From NCBI RefSeq assembly GCF_025685685.1, contig NZ_JAGSYH010000004.1, positions 1 through 64,000 on the forward strand: a stretch of 64,000 nt of DNA. Direction: 5' to 3'. The notes below the pieces were generated by a model. That model saw only the letters and a list, made by a program, of their open reading frames with translations, was not told the DNA's origin and made no database searches. Positions 61,774-64,000 of the stretch are shown here, one piece after another; within the stretch, counting starts at the first letter, position 1; each line of letters opens with the position of its first letter. Both the position numbers and the translations under genes were made by a program. The DNA comes from Acidicapsa dinghuensis (GTDB lineage Bacteria > Acidobacteriota > Terriglobia > Terriglobales > Acidobacteriaceae).

Positions 61774-62952
61774 CTATGGCCAGACCAGTCTTTCTTCCGG
61801 AAAGAAATCTTCTGCGATGCCACGTTTGACGGCTGTGAGATTTTCTGGAGTTGGAAGCAGAAGATCGCAAGGGGTCAGATCGAGATAGGGACGCGATTCG
61901 GCCATTGTAGGCGTTTCAAAGGCAAGCAATAGAGTCTGGCCGAGCTGCGCCGGCTGAGAACCCTGCCTAACAGGATCGACGATGACTCTAGACACATTGG
62001 TCTCGCGAACAGTTCCCTCTTTCCAAAAACTTGCTCGTTTGAGGCGACTTACCAGTTCGAGATGCAGATCAAACCTGCCTTCTTCTTCATACTCATTCTG
62101 GGTAATAGCGACAACTCGGGCGAGCGCGACGTTAGCTCGATCTCTTCCAAGGAAAGCAGGATCGGAAACACACCAATCGTATGGGCGATAGCCAGCCTTC
62201 AACGCCGCGTCAAACTGCAATTTTTCCTCGGCCATCTGCCTGGACACGCTCGGCATGATGTCTTCGCGGTGGCGACACGTGACCAGGCGCGTGATGCAGT
62301 CCAGACTGAAGCTCATTAACTGATTGACTTCGACAGGATCGGCAAATGGTGTGTAGCGCGCGTTGATTTCTTCACAGCCTCCCGTACATGCATCTGGCCG
62401 GTCAACAACGTACTCGGGGTGGCGAGGATTCTGCCAACGAAAATCGCGTACCCGCCACCTAGTAGTTGCGGAGCCAGAAAGCATGTACTCGCGATCATCA
62501 TCGGGTAGCGTTCCCTCAAATACTCCCATCACAAGCACAAAATCCTTCGCCCAGATTTGCCCTTGAATCACATCGAATCGTGCTACCACCGCCGCATCCC
62601 GGCCACCGAAGATGTAGTAGATCACGAGAAGTTTTCTGCAGCAGCCAACGAGTGACGAAGATAATCGCTCGTCTAATTCGATCTGATAGCTGCAGCGCTC
62701 GGCGGCGCAAGTGCCTTCATATCTGCCCCACTTGCCCCATCGGTACATGAGCTGTTGCGCGTCGGCCCAGGTGCTTTTGCCCATCTGGATTGTGCGAATG
62801 TCGGAGAGCAGACGCTCGGCGCGCCAGCGGAGCAGGTATTGCTGGAACTGAACCAGAACAAAGAGCAAGGCAACAACCCCGGCAAATGCAAGGGCTGCTG
62901 TTCGAATTCGCTTTCGCCAGCGAGGACTGAGGGACACTGGTAGGGTAGACAC
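61774..62952 (-). CDS. Membrane-anchored hypothetical protein
   Basis: 392 residues with one N-terminal transmembrane helix (ALAFAGVVALLFVLVQFQQYLL) and a large extracytoplasmic part rich in Cys (pairs such as GCCRKLLV, CTGGCEE). No family recognised. It is on the opposite strand between the methyltransferase and dapA, and its plus strand is C-rich where flanks are G-rich, suggesting it arrived after the dap cluster formed. A ribosome site was not clear. Confidence 0.75.
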   Translation of the reverse strand: MSTLPVSLSPRWRKRIRTAALAFAGVVALLFVLVQFQQYLLRWRAERLLSDIRTIQMGKSTWADAQQLMYRWGKWGRYEGTCAAERCSYQIELDERLSSSLVGCCRKLLVIYYIFGGRDAAVVARFDVIQGQIWAKDFVLVMGVFEGTLPDDDREYMLSGSATTRWRVRDFRWQNPRHPEYVVDRPDACTGGCEEINARYTPFADPVEVNQLMSFSLDCITRLVTCRHREDIMPSVSRQMAEEKLQFDAALKAGYRPYDWCVSDPAFLGRDRANVALARVVAITQNEYEEEGRFDLHLELVSRLKRASFWKEGTVRETNVSRVIVDPVRQGSQPAQLGQTLLLAFETPTMAESRPYLDLTPCDLLLPTPENLTAVKRGIAEDFFPEERLVWP

Positions 62953-63060
62953 CGTTGAGCCGGGCTTTGTTCCCTGCCCGCGTTAAACACGCGACCCATC
63001 TCAGCGGTATACACTCAGCCTTGGACTGACTGAAAGACTTGTAAAAGAGGAACTGGACAC

Positions 63061-63987
63061 ATGCAGACGACGGGTTGCGGCACAGCGTTGATAACTCCTT
63101 TCCGGAGCGATGGATCGGTCGATGACCGGGCGCTGGTGGCGCTGGTGAACTGGCAGATCGACTCGGGAATCGACTTTCTGGTGGCCTGCGGGTCGACTGG
63201 CGAGGCTGCGACGCTGGATGAGGGCGAATGGTTGTCTGTCGTGACTACGGTGGTAGAGGCTGCCGCTGGGCGGGTTCCGGTGTGGGCGGGGTGCACGCAT
63301 AACTCGACGCGCGAATTGGTGCGGCTGGCGGAGAAGCTGTCGCGGGTGCGCGGGCTGGATGCGGTGCTGTCGGCGAATCCCTACTACAACAAGCCGACGC
63401 AGGAGGGGCAGTATCTGCACTTCCGGGCGCTGGCGGAGACGGTGCATCCGCTGCCGGTGGTGCTGTACAACGTGCCAGGGCGGACGGGAACGAATCTTGA
63501 GCCGGAGACGGTGGTCCGGCTGGCTGGGGATTTGGAGAATGTGACGGCGGTGAAGGAGTCGAGCGGGAAGATTCCGCAGATTGCGACGCTGGCGCACTGG
63601 GCTCCGCGGAATTTTAAGGTTTTCTGTGGTGATGACAACCTGGCGCTTGGAGCGATTGGCGTAGGAGCTGACGGGCTGATCAGCGTGGCCTCAAATGAGG
63701 CTCCGGCAGAGGTTGGGCGGATGGTGCGCTCGGCGCTCAGGAATGATTGGGCGCTGGCGCGGGAGATCGAGCGCAAATACATGCGGCTGTTCGACGCCAA
63801 CTTCTGGGAGTCGAATCCCGGGCCGGTGAAGACGGTACTGAGCCTCATGGGGCGTTGCGATGCTACGGTGCGGCTTCCGCTGGTAAAGCCGGACCGGGCG
63901 GTGCGGCAGCGGCTGGAGCGCCTCGCGGGTGAGCTTGGATTGTTGCGTGAGGCTCCGTTGCCTGAGGGCGATATGCGGATGTTTTGA
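63061..63987 (+). CDS. dapA: 4-hydroxy-tetrahydrodipicolinate synthase
   Basis: Condenses aspartate semialdehyde with pyruvate. 308 residues with the TIM-barrel motifs GCGTALITPF, VACGSTGEAATLDEGEW, YYNKPTQEGQYLHF, YNVPGRTGTNL (Tyr) and VTAVKESSGK (Schiff-base Lys). GAGGA lies about 10 nt before the ATG. Completes asd-lysC-dapB-dapA. It ends 13 bp before the window edge. Confidence 0.96.
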   Translation: MQTTGCGTALITPFRSDGSVDDRALVALVNWQIDSGIDFLVACGSTGEAATLDEGEWLSVVTTVVEAAAGRVPVWAGCTHNSTRELVRLAEKLSRVRGLDAVLSANPYYNKPTQEGQYLHFRALAETVHPLPVVLYNVPGRTGTNLEPETVVRLAGDLENVTAVKESSGKIPQIATLAHWAPRNFKVFCGDDNLALGAIGVGADGLISVASNEAPAEVGRMVRSALRNDWALAREIERKYMRLFDANFWESNPGPVKTVLSLMGRCDATVRLPLVKPDRAVRQRLERLAGELGLLREAPLPEGDMRMF

Positions 63988-64000
63988 GAATTACTTCGGC

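Overview
The window looks like a chromosomal segment of an acidobacterium, most likely of the Terriglobia/Acidobacteriaceae. The basis is the combined content: a PadR-regulated duplicated orphan permease (ADOP) of the MacB/FtsX type, a VWFA-related secreted protein, a large multihaem cytochrome, GH51 and GH32 enzymes, a DUF885 peptidase-like protein, and a GC-rich, gene-dense layout with short operons. No rRNA, tRNA, CRISPR array, insertion sequence or prophage was recognised.

Layout. 0-5.3 kb: a 21-bp repeat array, a tandem SGNH hydrolase and a P460-like/multihaem cytochrome c. 5.5-11.6 kb: DUF4230 membrane protein, yacG-pgpA, an IPT/NHL propeller, cinA and a GH51 arabinofuranosidase. 11.6-17 kb (minus strand): a DUF885 protein followed by a tight four-gene unit of dye-decolourising peroxidase with an encapsulin-targeting tail, family 1 encapsulin shell, a coiled-coil/J-domain-like protein and a Sel1-repeat protein. 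17-24 kb: YdeI-like and DUF3224 proteins, plsY-gpsA, a secreted hypothetical, ftsY, a second 21-bp array, ribD and a GNAT. 24-31 kb: GH32 enzyme, ribE, mtgA, and a CpxA/CpxR-like two-component pair divergent from a CpxP-like gene. 31-36.4 kb: an autoregulated XRE operon with two tiny membrane proteins, the ADOP-PadR pair and a CapA-like protein. 36.5-43.8 kb: a type IV pilus/type II secretion-like operon (F, E, M, N, O, P-like, pseudopilin-like) closed by a bidirectional terminator. 43.9-53 kb: A-type Fe-S carrier, a small membrane protein with a long structured leader, VWA protein, S55 peptidase, propeller protein, LolC/E-like permease, cytochrome c. 53.8-64 kb: HAD phosphatase, lytic transglycosylase, flippase-like protein, nrdR, and the diaminopimelate/lysine genes asd, lysC, dapB and dapA, interrupted by a methyltransferase and an opposite-strand hypothetical gene.

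How they work together. asd-lysC-dapB-dapA carry aspartate to tetrahydrodipicolinate for lysine and peptidoglycan. plsY, gpsA and pgpA belong to phospholipid synthesis; ribD and ribE to riboflavin synthesis. The DyP-encapsulin unit should build a peroxidase-loaded protein shell. The Cpx-like genes form an envelope-stress circuit, and the pilus-like operon a secretion/motility machine without a secretin in this window.

The most unusual items are (1) the J-domain-like and Sel1-repeat genes appended to the DyP-encapsulin operon and (2) a family of 21-bp-periodic GATTGC repeats found at four intergenic loci in both orientations. Many start codons were moved inward from the longest open frame, using Shine-Dalgarno sites, signal peptides or gene overlaps.
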